DNA from: Enterobacter_D sp963521185
GTDB taxonomy: Bacteria > Pseudomonadota > Gammaproteobacteria > Enterobacterales > Enterobacteriaceae
NCBI GenBank assembly: GCA_963521185.1
Contig: CAUQTV010000001.1
Coordinates: 496,001 to 560,000 of the forward strand
DNA length: 64,000 bases
Direction of reading: 5' to 3'
Shown here piece after piece: positions 27,332 through 35,319 of this stretch (positions are counted from its first letter, which is position 1; the number at the start of each line of letters is the position of its first letter). Made by a program: the position numbers and the translations under genes. A model generated the notes under the pieces. That model did not search any database, was not told the origin of the DNA, and was given only the letters and a program-made list of their open reading frames with translations.

Positions 27332-27772
27332 ATGAAAATGCTAGGTTTCGTTTTGCTATTATCTCTGGTGTTTCCGGCGCAGGCGAGCAGCGTTGACTGG
27401 AGCGCAGCGCTGAAAGGCGTTGCGTTCGGCGAAACGCACTGGCTTGAGCAGGTTCCCGCACTGGCGGCGGTGGCAGATGTTAAACAGGCCCGCGCACTGG
27501 AAGATGCGCTGACTGTCGCGCTGGTATCAAATACCAGGGCAGCGCTGAAAGCGCTGAGACAGATTGATGCAGGCAAATGGCCGCATATGATTGGCACGAA
27601 TATCGTTTGCACGCCAATGACAGAAAAATCCCCGGAGGAGATGATCACATTCTACCAACACATGCGGCAGGCGCTTTTACAAACCAGCGACGGCGCAATG
27701 TGTCTGTGGACCCTTGAGGCTGCTATGGCGGAAATTAACGCTGTCAACGCCCGTCAGAATAAGAAGAGCTGA
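27332..27772 (+). CDS. Small secreted protein of unknown function
   Basis: 146 residues from the ATG at 27332, which has GAGGT six bases upstream and begins a clear signal peptide (MKMLGFVLLLSLVFPAQA, cleaved before SS). An in-frame ATG at 27251 also has a strong AAGGAG and would add 27 residues; it may be the true start, or the signal-peptide start may be internal. The mature part is mostly helical, with two cysteines (in IVCTPM and AMCLW) that could form a disulfide. I do not recognise the family. It lies between the two copies of a 72-bp repeat, which suggests that it arrived by insertion or duplication. Confidence 0.65.
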   Translation: MKMLGFVLLLSLVFPAQASSVDWSAALKGVAFGETHWLEQVPALAAVADVKQARALEDALTVALVSNTRAALKALRQIDAGKWPHMIGTNIVCTPMTEKSPEEMITFYQHMRQALLQTSDGAMCLWTLEAAMAEINAVNARQNKKS

Positions 27773-27806
27773 CGGCCCTCGGCTAAATCAGCCCCCGGAT
27801 GCCATC

Positions 27807-27878
27807 TGCGCCTTCATTGATGATCCGCCGTTATAATGACGAAGTGCTGACGCACCATATTGTTTCGCTGTGATGTTG
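27807..27878. pseudogene. 72-bp direct repeat, copy B: remnant of the phosphoesterase 3' end
   Basis: Five mismatches to 26971-27042 in 72 bases. It includes the last 22 or so codons and the stop of the phosphoesterase gene but no upstream part, so it is a non-functional fragment. The copies are 836 bases apart and frame the small secreted-protein gene. Confidence 0.85.
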
Positions 27879-27891
27879 GATCTTATGTGGC

Positions 27892-28158
27892 TCAGAGATT
27901 CTCGTAGTGGTAGCGACAGGCAATGATGGTTAATTCCCCATCGGCCATGCTGTAGAGGAGGCGACGTTCTCTGTCGATGCGGCGAAAGTAAAGCGCGGGA
28001 TTTTTATGGTGACGTAAACGCTCAGTTTTACCAATGCCATTAAAAGGGTCAGCGTGTATTGCCAGAATAAGCGCGCGAATCCGTTCGAATATTTTCGCGT
28101 TGTTTCCCTGCCAGTGCTGGTAATCAGCGGCAGCTCTTTTCGTAAATCGCGTTTTCAT
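27892..28158 (-). CDS. yoeB: YoeB-family toxin (mRNA endonuclease)
   Basis: 88 residues of the Txe/YoeB family. The C terminus IIACRYHYENL matches E. coli YoeB IAACRYHY, which holds the catalytic histidine and tyrosine, and the LRHHKNPALYFRRID region matches the YoeB core. In the family it cuts mRNA at the ribosome A site. Its ATG overlaps the antitoxin stop (ATGA), the usual antitoxin-first order. Because the partner antitoxin is truncated, toxin control may be unusual. Confidence 0.88.
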   Translation of the reverse strand: MKTRFTKRAAADYQHWQGNNAKIFERIRALILAIHADPFNGIGKTERLRHHKNPALYFRRIDRERRLLYSMADGELTIIACRYHYENL

Positions 28159-28301
28159 ACATCGATTTCAACAATGTCGTCATTGTCCAGTTCAGCAAGG
28201 GACGCGTTGATATGGGCCGCATTTGCAGGATTACTAAACAAGTGAAGCGTTTCGATCATCGCGTCGTATTCACTGGTGTCGGTAATGGTCAATACGTGCA
28301 T
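28155..28301 (-). CDS. Truncated YefM-like antitoxin
   Basis: 48 residues, too short for most gene finders. AGGAG lies nine bases before the ATG at 28301, and an in-frame stop occurs a few codons upstream, so this is the whole frame. The peptide (SEYDAMIETLHLF, SNPANAAHINASLAELD) matches only the C-terminal half of YefM, which wraps the toxin. The N-terminal dimerisation and DNA-binding domain is missing. It may still neutralise YoeB but is unlikely to repress the operon in the usual way. Confidence 0.75.
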   Translation of the reverse strand: MHVLTITDTSEYDAMIETLHLFSNPANAAHINASLAELDNDDIVEIDV

Positions 28302-28340
28302 GGGTGGAACTCCTGTGACAGTTCAGCGTAGTATATTACC

Positions 28341-28358
28341 TGTACTTATTTGGGTACA
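28341..28358. promoter_or_regulatory. Possible YefM-type operator
   Basis: TGTAC (28341-28345) and GTACA (28354-28358) form an inverted repeat 40 bases upstream of the antitoxin start. E. coli YefM recognises TGTACA-core palindromes. With the local antitoxin lacking its DNA-binding part, the site may be a relic or be bound by another YefM. Confidence 0.4.
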
Positions 28359-28371
28359 ACTTCAGCTTTTG

Positions 28372-29259
28372 TCACTGTTCCATCTCCCTCAGCAGCCAGT
28401 TGCGCAGAGCGACGATGTCCGGGCGCTGCGCATTGTCAGGCGGCGTGACCAGATAATAGCGCGCGCCGGGAAGCGGCATGTCGAACGGGGCGGTGAGCAC
28501 GCCGCGCGCGAGCAGGTCGCGTGCCAAAAGCTGGCTGGCGATAACCACGCCTTGCCCGGCGGCAGCGGCCTGTAGCGCATGGGTCTCATCGCTAAAACTC
28601 AGCCCACCCCCCACATTCAACGACGTCTGCCCGTAACGCTGTTGCCAGTGTAACCAGTCCGGCGTTTGCGCCGGGACGTGGCGATTTTCCACATGAAACA
28701 GCGTGACCTCCTGCAAATCCTCCACGCGGGCAAGCTTAAGCAGCGGGCTTGCGACCACGATAAAACGATCCTCATAAAGCAGCGTGCAGTGTAGCGCTAC
28801 CTCGGGTGACTCGCGGTAGCGTATCGCGGCATCCATATTTTGCCGCGTCAGGTCAACCCGCTCAACGCTGGTGTGCAGACGTAAATCAATGGACGGGAAC
28901 TGCGCCTTAAAATCAGCCAGCCGGGGGATCATCCAGTGGGTGAGAAAATTGGAGGTTGTCGTTACGGTCAGCATGGGCGGCTGGTGGGGTTGCACAATCT
29001 GTGCGGTGGCGTCTTCCAGCGCCGCAAAGGCTCGCTGAGTGGCGGCAAATAACAGCTCGCCAGCGTGGGTCAGCGTCACGCCCTGTGCGCTGCGTTCGCA
29101 CACCCGGCACGCCAGCGCGGATTCAAGCTGGCGGAGCTGGTGACTGATCGCCGTGGCGCTAACGCCAATACTGTCGGCGGCCCGCTTAAAACTGAGATGC
29201 GTGGCAACGGCGTGAAACGCCCGCAGCGTGCCGAGCGGGGGGAGTGCAGGTTTTCTCAT
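28372..29259 (-). CDS. LysR-type transcriptional regulator, GcvA-like
   Basis: 295 residues from the ATG at 29259 (MRKPALPPLG). N-terminal helix-turn-helix (about 20-60, RAADSIGVSATAISHQLRQLE), then a periplasmic-binding-like effector domain from about residue 90 (MLTVTTTSNFLTHWMIPRL). The GcvA/AmpR branch is suggested by the TALR-like start and ATAISHQLRQLE. It is divergent from a small membrane-protein gene at 29392, the natural candidate target. Effector unknown. Confidence 0.88.
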   Translation of the reverse strand: MRKPALPPLGTLRAFHAVATHLSFKRAADSIGVSATAISHQLRQLESALACRVCERSAQGVTLTHAGELLFAATQRAFAALEDATAQIVQPHQPPMLTVTTTSNFLTHWMIPRLADFKAQFPSIDLRLHTSVERVDLTRQNMDAAIRYRESPEVALHCTLLYEDRFIVVASPLLKLARVEDLQEVTLFHVENRHVPAQTPDWLHWQQRYGQTSLNVGGGLSFSDETHALQAAAAGQGVVIASQLLARDLLARGVLTAPFDMPLPGARYYLVTPPDNAQRPDIVALRNWLLREMEQ

Positions 29260-29391
29260 GGCTGAATAATTCTCATCTATGGCTGAAAACAATGACTTTG
29301 ATCTGCCGCCTGTACGGGGATTAAGCTCTGTTCGTATTAAGGATGAAGTGAGTTTATTTCATCTGTCTGCGGCTTATCAGGAGAATAAATC

Positions 29392-29613
29392 ATGTGGCGA
29401 CTGACTGCAAAAAATTGGCGCAACGCGGGGATTGCGCTGGCGCTTGGCCTGCTGCTGATCGTGCTGAATACGCAGCACGAAAGCCTGCGCATCAGCGTTG
29501 CGCTATTGGCCGATCTGGCACTGCTGGTGGCGCTTAAACTGCATGTGCGGGAAATGGAAAAACCTGGCGCGGCAAGGGTGCACAAACCTGCCCGACTGAC
29601 GAAGGGTGGCTGA
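29392..29613 (+). CDS. Small two-helix membrane protein
   Basis: 73 residues; CAGGAG lies nine bases before the ATG. Two hydrophobic helices (about 12-26 and 34-50) are separated by a short polar turn (NTQHESLR), followed by a basic tail. I recognise no family. It is divergent from the LysR gene and convergent with the AraC gene, so LysR control is plausible. Confidence 0.65.
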   Translation: MWRLTAKNWRNAGIALALGLLLIVLNTQHESLRISVALLADLALLVALKLHVREMEKPGAARVHKPARLTKGG

Positions 29614-29633
29614 ATAATCACACGAACTGACGC

Positions 29634-30650
29634 TCAACGTCTGGCCGTTCTGCCTTGAGCGCGATGAACTGATCCTGCCCGAGGGCTGTCGTTTGCCGCT
29701 GCGTCCGCCGGCTGAGGAATACCCCGCAGCGCGCCCGGTGACTGACCGACAATCCGCTTAAACGCCCGGCTAAACGCCGCAAGCGAGCCGTAACCCAGGC
29801 GCAGGGCCACGGTTTCGATCGGCTGTTTTTCGTGGCTGATGTACTGCACGGCAAGCCGCATACGCAGCTCGCCGAGGTACTTCGCCGGCGTCGTACCGGT
29901 GGCCGCCAGAAAGCGTTCGGCAAACACCGAGCGCGAGGTACCCGCTTCTTTTGCCAGCTCTGCCACGCTCCAGTTCTGGCCTGGCTGCTGATGCATGGCA
30001 TAGATGGCCCGGCTTAAGCGTGGATCGCGCAGTACCTGAAGCCAGCCGTTGGATTTGCCGCATCCGGCTTCAACCCAGCCGCGCACGATGAGCGCTGCGA
30101 CCACATCCGCCAGCCGCGCCAGAATACCGGCGAAACCTACCTGGCGCGTCATTGATTCACGCTCCATCGCCGCCAGCAGCGGGTGGATCTCCGGCCATGT
30201 GGCCATCAGGCTGCTGACCATCATCACTTCCGGCATTGCTTTGATCAGCGGCTGCATACCGCCGAGTTCAAAATCCATACAGCCACTAAAAATAACGGTG
30301 GTGTCACTGTCCGGTTGCTGTTCGCACCTGACGGCGCACACGGCGCTGCAAATCGGTTCGCTTGGTAGCGCGGAGAGTGGCGTCACCTGTGCGGCGTCGT
30401 CCGAGAGCAGCACATGCGCGTCACCGTTGGGAATAAACAGCGCGTCCCCGCTGGCAAGCGGGTAGCGGGCACCGCTCTCCATGCGCAGCACCGCCGAACC
30501 CCGACTGACGAAATGGAACTGCGCGCGACCCGGCGCGAAGCTGAACGCAATGCCAAAAGGGGCACTGGCCTCAATGCGGCGGTAATTCACGCCCGACAGG
30601 CGCATGCCGCGCAGCAGCTCGCTGATGAGATCGGGGGTCTGAAACGACAT
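29634..30650 (-). CDS. AraC-family regulator with cupin-like N-terminal domain
   Basis: 338 residues. Residues 1-180 resemble the AraC cupin-6 ligand domain (RAQFHFVSRGSAVLRM, then SGDALFIPNGDAHVL). The C-terminal half holds two helix-turn-helix motifs (ELAKEAGTSRSVFAERF, ALRLGYGSLAAFSRAFKR). The tail after about 310 is basic and poorly conserved. It is divergent from the NepI-like MFS gene, so it probably controls that pump, as many members of this group regulate an adjacent transporter. Confidence 0.88.
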   Translation of the reverse strand: MSFQTPDLISELLRGMRLSGVNYRRIEASAPFGIAFSFAPGRAQFHFVSRGSAVLRMESGARYPLASGDALFIPNGDAHVLLSDDAAQVTPLSALPSEPICSAVCAVRCEQQPDSDTTVIFSGCMDFELGGMQPLIKAMPEVMMVSSLMATWPEIHPLLAAMERESMTRQVGFAGILARLADVVAALIVRGWVEAGCGKSNGWLQVLRDPRLSRAIYAMHQQPGQNWSVAELAKEAGTSRSVFAERFLAATGTTPAKYLGELRMRLAVQYISHEKQPIETVALRLGYGSLAAFSRAFKRIVGQSPGALRGIPQPADAAANDSPRAGSVHRAQGRTARR

Positions 30651-30765
30651 GGCGGTAACTCCGGACGGATTATCAATAAATGAAGATTATATGTCATAGA
30701 TCGTCCGGCTGGAACTTCCTATGCTTTGCGACAGCGATCACATTTTAATAACAGGAGCACCCCAC

Positions 30766-31962
30766 ATGAATTCATGCATCGCCGCGAGTGAGATGACGGC
30801 ACCTGCAAAACCCGCCTGGCGCGCCGTCTATTCTCTTGGCCTCGGCGTGTTTGGTTTGATCACGGCGGAGTTTTTACCCGCCAGTTTGCTGACGCCAATG
30901 GCGGCCAGTCTGGGGGTGAGTGAGGGCATGGCCGGACAGGCCGTGACGGCGACCGCGCTGGTGGCGCTGGTCAGCGGGCTTCTAATCAGCGCGGCAACGA
31001 AAAACATCGACCGTCGCTGGGTGCTGATGTTTTTCTCGCTGCTACAAATTATCTCCAGCCTGCTGGTGGCTTTTGCGCCGACGCTGCATGTGCTGCTGCT
31101 GGGCCGGTTACTGCTCGGCGTGGCCATTGGCGGTTTCTGGGCCATGTCGACGGCGACCGCGATCCGCCTGGTGCCCGCAGATAAAGTCCCGCAGGCGCTG
31201 GCGGTGATTTTTTCCAGCGTGTCGGTGGCGACGGTGGTGGCCGCCCCGCTGGGCAGCTATCTCGGCAGCCTTATTGGCTGGCGCAACGTCTTTATTCTGT
31301 GCGTCGTGCCCAGCATTGTGGCGCTGCTGTGGCAGCTGTGGGTATTGCCATCGATGAAACCGGAAAACAGCACCAGCCTGAAAACGCTGCTGCGCGTGCT
31401 GCGCCGTCCAGGACTGGTGGGCGGTTTACTGGCGACAATCCTGATTTTTAGCGGCCACTTTGCCTTCTTTACCTATCTGCGCCCGTTCCTCGAAACGGTG
31501 GGTCAGGTGAGCGTCGAGAGCATTTCGCTGATCCTGCTGGGCTTTGGCGTGGCGAACTTCATCGGCACGTCGCTTGCCGGGCATCTGCTGGCGCGTAATT
31601 TGCGCATGACGCTGGCAATGGTACCGCTGGTGATGGGCATTCTGGCGCTGACGATGGTGGCGGTGGGGCACCTTGCACTCTTTGACGCGCTGCTGGTTAC
31701 GCTGTGGGGATTTGTCTTCGGTATGGTGCCGGTGGGCTGGTCCACCTGGCTTGCCGCCACGGTACCGGATGAAGCCGAAAGCGCTGGCGGGCTGCTGGTC
31801 GCCTCCATTCAGTTCGCCATTGGTGCCGGAGCGGCTGGCGGCGGCGCGGTGTTTGATATTCAGGGTGCCAGCGGCGTGTTTACCGTCAGCGGTGTCTTAC
31901 TGGTGCTGGCGATGGTGCTTGTACTGATTGGCGTGCGCCGGCAGCCAATAATGACTGAATAA
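30766..31962 (+). CDS. MFS efflux pump, NepI/AraJ-like
   Basis: 398 residues from the ATG at 30766, with CAGGAG eight bases upstream; the frame extends 45 bases further but without a good site. Twelve predicted membrane helices. The conserved ITAEFLPASLLTPMA, GVAIGGFWAMSTATAIRLVP and VPVGWSTWLA match E. coli NepI, a purine ribonucleoside exporter, and related DHA1 pumps. It is divergent from an AraC-type regulator and ends at a clear terminator. Confidence 0.87.
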   Translation: MNSCIAASEMTAPAKPAWRAVYSLGLGVFGLITAEFLPASLLTPMAASLGVSEGMAGQAVTATALVALVSGLLISAATKNIDRRWVLMFFSLLQIISSLLVAFAPTLHVLLLGRLLLGVAIGGFWAMSTATAIRLVPADKVPQALAVIFSSVSVATVVAAPLGSYLGSLIGWRNVFILCVVPSIVALLWQLWVLPSMKPENSTSLKTLLRVLRRPGLVGGLLATILIFSGHFAFFTYLRPFLETVGQVSVESISLILLGFGVANFIGTSLAGHLLARNLRMTLAMVPLVMGILALTMVAVGHLALFDALLVTLWGFVFGMVPVGWSTWLAATVPDEAESAGGLLVASIQFAIGAGAAGGGAVFDIQGASGVFTVSGVLLVLAMVLVLIGVRRQPIMTE

Positions 31963-31991
31963 TCTGTTAGCGAATTTCCCTGATCTCAATT

Positions 31992-32024
31992 AAAAACCTA
32001 CCATAAACGGTAGGTTTTTTATTT
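31992..32024 (+). terminator. Intrinsic terminator after the MFS gene
   Basis: AAAAACCTACC (31992-32002), loop ATAAAC, GGTAGGTTTTTT (32009-32020), then ATTT. The stem-loop and U tract are textbook and isolate the following operon from the MFS transcript. Confidence 0.9.
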
Positions 32025-32076
32025 CCTGAAACATTACGTCGCCGGTAGAATTTCCTGTTCAGAATAATCTCTGTCT

Positions 32077-32111
32077 GCATTGCCTAAAGTTATATCACGC
32101 AATGCCGATAA
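32077..32111 (+). promoter_or_regulatory. Sigma-28 (FliA) promoter of the dynamin-like operon, with overlapping inverted repeat
   Basis: TAAAGTTA (32085-32092), an 11-base spacer, then GCCGATAA (32104-32111): 15 of 16 bases match the flagellar consensus TAAAGTTT-N11-GCCGATAA. A perfect inverted repeat, GCATTGC (32077-32083) and GCAATGC (32099-32105), encloses the -35 element and touches the -10, so a repressor site is possible. Transcription would start near 32118, about 47 bases before the first GTPase gene. Confidence 0.75.
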
Positions 32112-32164
32112 CAGACGCGCGATGTTTTATATATAACACTTAAACGTTATTATGAGAGAATGGA

Positions 32165-33022
32165 ATGGAAGAGTCGCTAATCGAACTGCTCCGCCAGTTG
32201 TTACCCGATAATGAAGCTGAAATAGCCAATCTGGAGCGTATTGATGCAATGCGCGATCACCATAAAGCGCGCGTCGTCGTCTGCGGTACCTATAACGCAG
32301 GTAAAAGTTCGCTGCTCAATGCCCTGACTAACCATTATACAAATGAATTTTTTCGGGTGAATGATATTCCCGAAACCCGTGAAGAGACGGTTTTCGAAAG
32401 TGGTCAACTGGTCTATGTGGATACCCCTGGTCTGGATGTCAACGTCAATGACGATAAAATCTCCCGCAGCAGCGTTGCCACTGCCGATTTACTGTTAATC
32501 GTTCATCGCTTGTCGGCAGGCTCTTTGCAGGATGAGGATGTCAAACTCCTGCAACGGGTTATCGACGCGCATGTTAACCCCGCGAATGTTTTGTTTGTCC
32601 TGACAGGTGCGGAACAGCAGGATGACAATATCGCCTTGATTGACGAAATCACCGCGCTAATGGATCAACTGCTCAAGTCAAAAGCGCAAATATTCCTCGT
32701 ATCCAATCCCCGCTACCTTAAAGGAATGCGTGAAGGTAAAGCTAAACTCGTTAGCGGCAGCGGCATTCCTGAATTATCCCAGAGCATTGAGGGGCGCGCG
32801 GCGAATCTGATTGCAGAGCTTGAGCAAGACCGGCAGGCGCGGCGCAGGCGTTTGATTAACAAGTTAATTAAAGTCGCGAAAACGGTACAACGCGCCACGC
32901 AAGTCACACTGACAGAGAAAATGTACGCAACGGCCCAACAGCATAAGCAGTTTGTTTCCGATGTGAACAACCTGAAAAGCGATCTGGGCAATAAAATCGC
33001 CGAATACAATAAACTCGCGTGA
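32165..33022 (+). CDS. Dynamin-like GTPase, short form (first gene of four)
   Basis: 285 residues. The GTPase domain has the P-loop GTYNAGKSS (41-49), a likely switch-I threonine in PETREET, and the switch-II DTPG (86-89). The guanine-specificity loop is unclear (VLTGAEQQ). The C-terminal third is a charged helical stretch rich in Arg and Lys, long enough for a stalk fragment but with no membrane segment. It begins a tight operon: the poly-serine gene starts ten bases after its stop. The nearest described system I can suggest is LeoABC/Eleos-type bacterial dynamins, where several dynamin-like proteins are co-encoded, but I cannot show homology beyond the GTPase fold. Confidence 0.82.
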   Translation: MEESLIELLRQLLPDNEAEIANLERIDAMRDHHKARVVVCGTYNAGKSSLLNALTNHYTNEFFRVNDIPETREETVFESGQLVYVDTPGLDVNVNDDKISRSSVATADLLLIVHRLSAGSLQDEDVKLLQRVIDAHVNPANVLFVLTGAEQQDDNIALIDEITALMDQLLKSKAQIFLVSNPRYLKGMREGKAKLVSGSGIPELSQSIEGRAANLIAELEQDRQARRRRLINKLIKVAKTVQRATQVTLTEKMYATAQQHKQFVSDVNNLKSDLGNKIAEYNKLA

Positions 33023-33032
33023 GGTCAAAAGA

Positions 33033-33521
33033 ATGTGGTTTTTGATACCGGTTGCCGTCGTGGTGGGTAAATTAGCCTACGACATGTTCGCTGATGATGA
33101 CAGTTCATCGTCATCATCGTCATCATCGTCATCATCGTCATCATCGTCTTCAAGCTCAGAGGAAGAGAGAAAAGCCCAGGCCTGGCAGCAACAGCAGCGA
33201 GCTGAGCGTCTGGCGGCAGTGGAAAATAGGCTTTGTCGCTCCGCAGAGGAGAGCGTTAAAGCGATAACCGATCGCTATGCCAGCCTTTCACTGAATAGTG
33301 TTCATATCACATTAAGTCGCGTAACGGATTTTTTATCGGCGAAGACGGATAACGCGGATAATGCGATGCGTGCATTAGCGGCGCTGGCAGGCGTACGCGT
33401 GAAGCTCAATACAAAAAGCGAAAAAAACAAAATCAACGATCTGAATCGCCGTTTGCAAAAATGCACCCACCTTCTTGAGTTGCTGGAGAGTGAGAAAGGA
33501 GAACCGCGTGATGCCAAATAA
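33033..33521 (+). CDS. Membrane-anchored protein with poly-serine linker, in the dynamin-like operon
   Basis: 162 residues. A short N-terminal hydrophobic helix (MWFLIPVAVVVGKLAYDMF) is followed by three Asp, 19 consecutive serines (residues 24-42), three acidic residues and then a helical, probably coiled-coil body (about 45-160). No enzyme motif is visible. The expected topology is a membrane anchor, a flexible acidic/serine spacer and a helical domain that could tether or regulate the GTPases. It overlaps the next gene by 11 bases. The serine codons form a 9-bp tandem repeat. Confidence 0.75.
   Translation: MWFLIPVAVVVGKLAYDMFADDDSSSSSSSSSSSSSSSSSSSEEERKAQAWQQQQRAERLAAVENRLCRSAEESVKAITDRYASLSLNSVHITLSRVTDFLSAKTDNADNAMRALAALAGVRVKLNTKSEKNKINDLNRRLQKCTHLLELLESEKGEPRDAK
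33102..33158 (+). repeat. In-frame 9-bp microsatellite encoding poly-serine
   Basis: Four perfect units of TCATCATCG, flanked by partial units, encode most of the 19-serine run. Gain or loss of a unit would add or remove three serines without changing frame. Confidence 0.9.
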
Positions 33522-35319
33522 TGTGCTGCAAGGACACCAGTCGTTTTATCGTAATCTTCATGCCCTGCATGATGAACTCAAAACCATCGAGAGTGATGTT
33601 AAAAGCAACGAGCAGCAGTTCTTTTCACAGATAAAGCAGCTTGATTTATTGCTGAAAAAAAATAATGTTCATTCGGACAGTCCCGATCCGCTGCGGCAAT
33701 TCTATTCGGCAACGCTGGCACACATATCGGTAACGGTAAGGGAGTGGATACAGCGTATTGATCACTATGAACTCAATACCTCTTTTCGCAAACATTATGG
33801 CGACTCATTACTGGTCTACATCTACGGCAAAGTGAAAGCGGGAAAAAGCTCTCTGGGCAATTACATGGCCTATGGGCATGAAAAAGTGACGCCTGAATGG
33901 CGTGAAACAATGCGTCAGCAAGGCCATGAACCGCAATTTTTTGTGGCCGAAAAGGGTGAGGATTCTCTTGAGGACACCAGTCATCGAGGGGGTTTTTACG
34001 TCGATTCAGCGGAAGCGACCAGCTGTATCCAGGGGTTTACTCTGCCGGGGCTGACCTGGATTGACTCTCCCGGTATTCACTCCATTACGCCTGATAATCA
34101 GCAGTTGGCGCAAAAATACGTTGAGAGCGCCGATCTTATTATCTATCCCATGAACTCGGCGCAGCCGGGCCGGGCTACGGATATGAGCGAAATTCGCGAG
34201 TTAATGCTCAAGCGAAAACGCTTACTCTTGCTCATCACGCGTTGTGATGCCATGGAGGAGGATGAAGATGAAGAGGGGAATATCGTTGCCGTTTATCAGA
34301 TGAAAAGTGACGATAATCGCCGCATGCAGGAAACCTATCTCAAAAATACGTTAATTGCGCTCAGTGAAGAGATGGGAATAACGGATCTGGATTGCGAGGT
34401 GTTAACGCTTTCCGTGCGCTATGCGGCCATTCATGGCAATACGCCGGAGGCGCTTAATGCCTCAGGCGTACAGGCATTTATCAACAAGCTTGAAAAGACC
34501 CTGAACAGCGAGGGCATTGCGCTTAAAAAGCAGGTTCCCCGTAATGCGTTACAGGCGTTCTATGATTTCTTATTATCCGAACATTCAGAGGGTAATAACC
34601 TTCACGCGCTGCAAACCAGCCTTAATGAACTCATGACACGCGTGGACGAACTTCGCCTGGACGTTAAGCACCGCTGTGAGGCAATAAAAACGATTGTCAG
34701 TAATGATGTCGCCCTAAAAATTGATGCCAGTGTTGATGCCTATACCCAGCACAGGGACGCTAAAAAGCTGGAACGCGAAATCGTGTCAGAGGTGAGAAAA
34801 CACCTCCAGGATAAATTGTCACCGCTGTTAAACGACGTCACCCAGTCACTGGCTTTGGATGTCAATGCGATGACGCAAAGTCTTCACCTCAAATCGCATA
34901 TCCGCCTTGATCCGGTGAGTCAGACCATTGAGATCGATTCCAGCGGGCGTAACGGGGCCATTGGCGCGGGGATCGGTGCTGTGGTTGTTGGCGGGATTGC
35001 GGGATTTTTCTCCGGCGGTCTGGCTGCGGGAATTGGCAGTGCCGTTGGCGGTACGGTGGGGCGCTTTCTGGGTGGCATGATCCACGGCAGCCGGAGTAAA
35101 TCCATTAATGTGGGTGATAACCGCATGGAACTGGTGCAACGGCTCACCGAAATGACCAGTGAAACCATTGCCAGCGCCATTGACAAAACGCGCTTTGATA
35201 TTGATTGCCAGTTGCTCACGCCGGTTCACAAGGCGGTAACGGAATTAGCGGACAAGGTGGAATGCATCCGTAACTGGATCGTAAAAGATAAACAAAAGGA
35301 GAAAGCCGATGTTTTCTGA
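33511..35319 (+). CDS. Dynamin-like GTPase with glycine-zipper membrane segment
   Basis: 602 residues from the ATG at 33511, which has AAGGAG nine bases upstream. A helical N-terminal region (1-95) precedes the GTPase domain: P-loop GKVKAGKSS (106-114), DSPG (185-188) in place of DTPG, and TRCD (243-246) as the base-specificity motif. A long helical middle follows. Near residues 481-527 lies a glycine-rich hydrophobic stretch (IGAGIGAVVVGGIAGFF, then GLAAGIGSAVGGTVG) typical of glycine-zipper membrane hairpins, so it likely inserts into the membrane like the paddle of bacterial dynamins. Its end overlaps the fourth gene by 11 bases. Confidence 0.82.
   Translation: MPNNVLQGHQSFYRNLHALHDELKTIESDVKSNEQQFFSQIKQLDLLLKKNNVHSDSPDPLRQFYSATLAHISVTVREWIQRIDHYELNTSFRKHYGDSLLVYIYGKVKAGKSSLGNYMAYGHEKVTPEWRETMRQQGHEPQFFVAEKGEDSLEDTSHRGGFYVDSAEATSCIQGFTLPGLTWIDSPGIHSITPDNQQLAQKYVESADLIIYPMNSAQPGRATDMSEIRELMLKRKRLLLLITRCDAMEEDEDEEGNIVAVYQMKSDDNRRMQETYLKNTLIALSEEMGITDLDCEVLTLSVRYAAIHGNTPEALNASGVQAFINKLEKTLNSEGIALKKQVPRNALQAFYDFLLSEHSEGNNLHALQTSLNELMTRVDELRLDVKHRCEAIKTIVSNDVALKIDASVDAYTQHRDAKKLEREIVSEVRKHLQDKLSPLLNDVTQSLALDVNAMTQSLHLKSHIRLDPVSQTIEIDSSGRNGAIGAGIGAVVVGGIAGFFSGGLAAGIGSAVGGTVGRFLGGMIHGSRSKSINVGDNRMELVQRLTEMTSETIASAIDKTRFDIDCQLLTPVHKAVTELADKVECIRNWIVKDKQKEKADVF

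Noticed and set aside
33033..33521. Reading the poly-serine tract as a CRISPR-like or phase-variable repeat
   Set aside because: The units are 9 bp with no spacers, and changes in unit number keep the frame, so neither CRISPR nor on/off phase variation applies.
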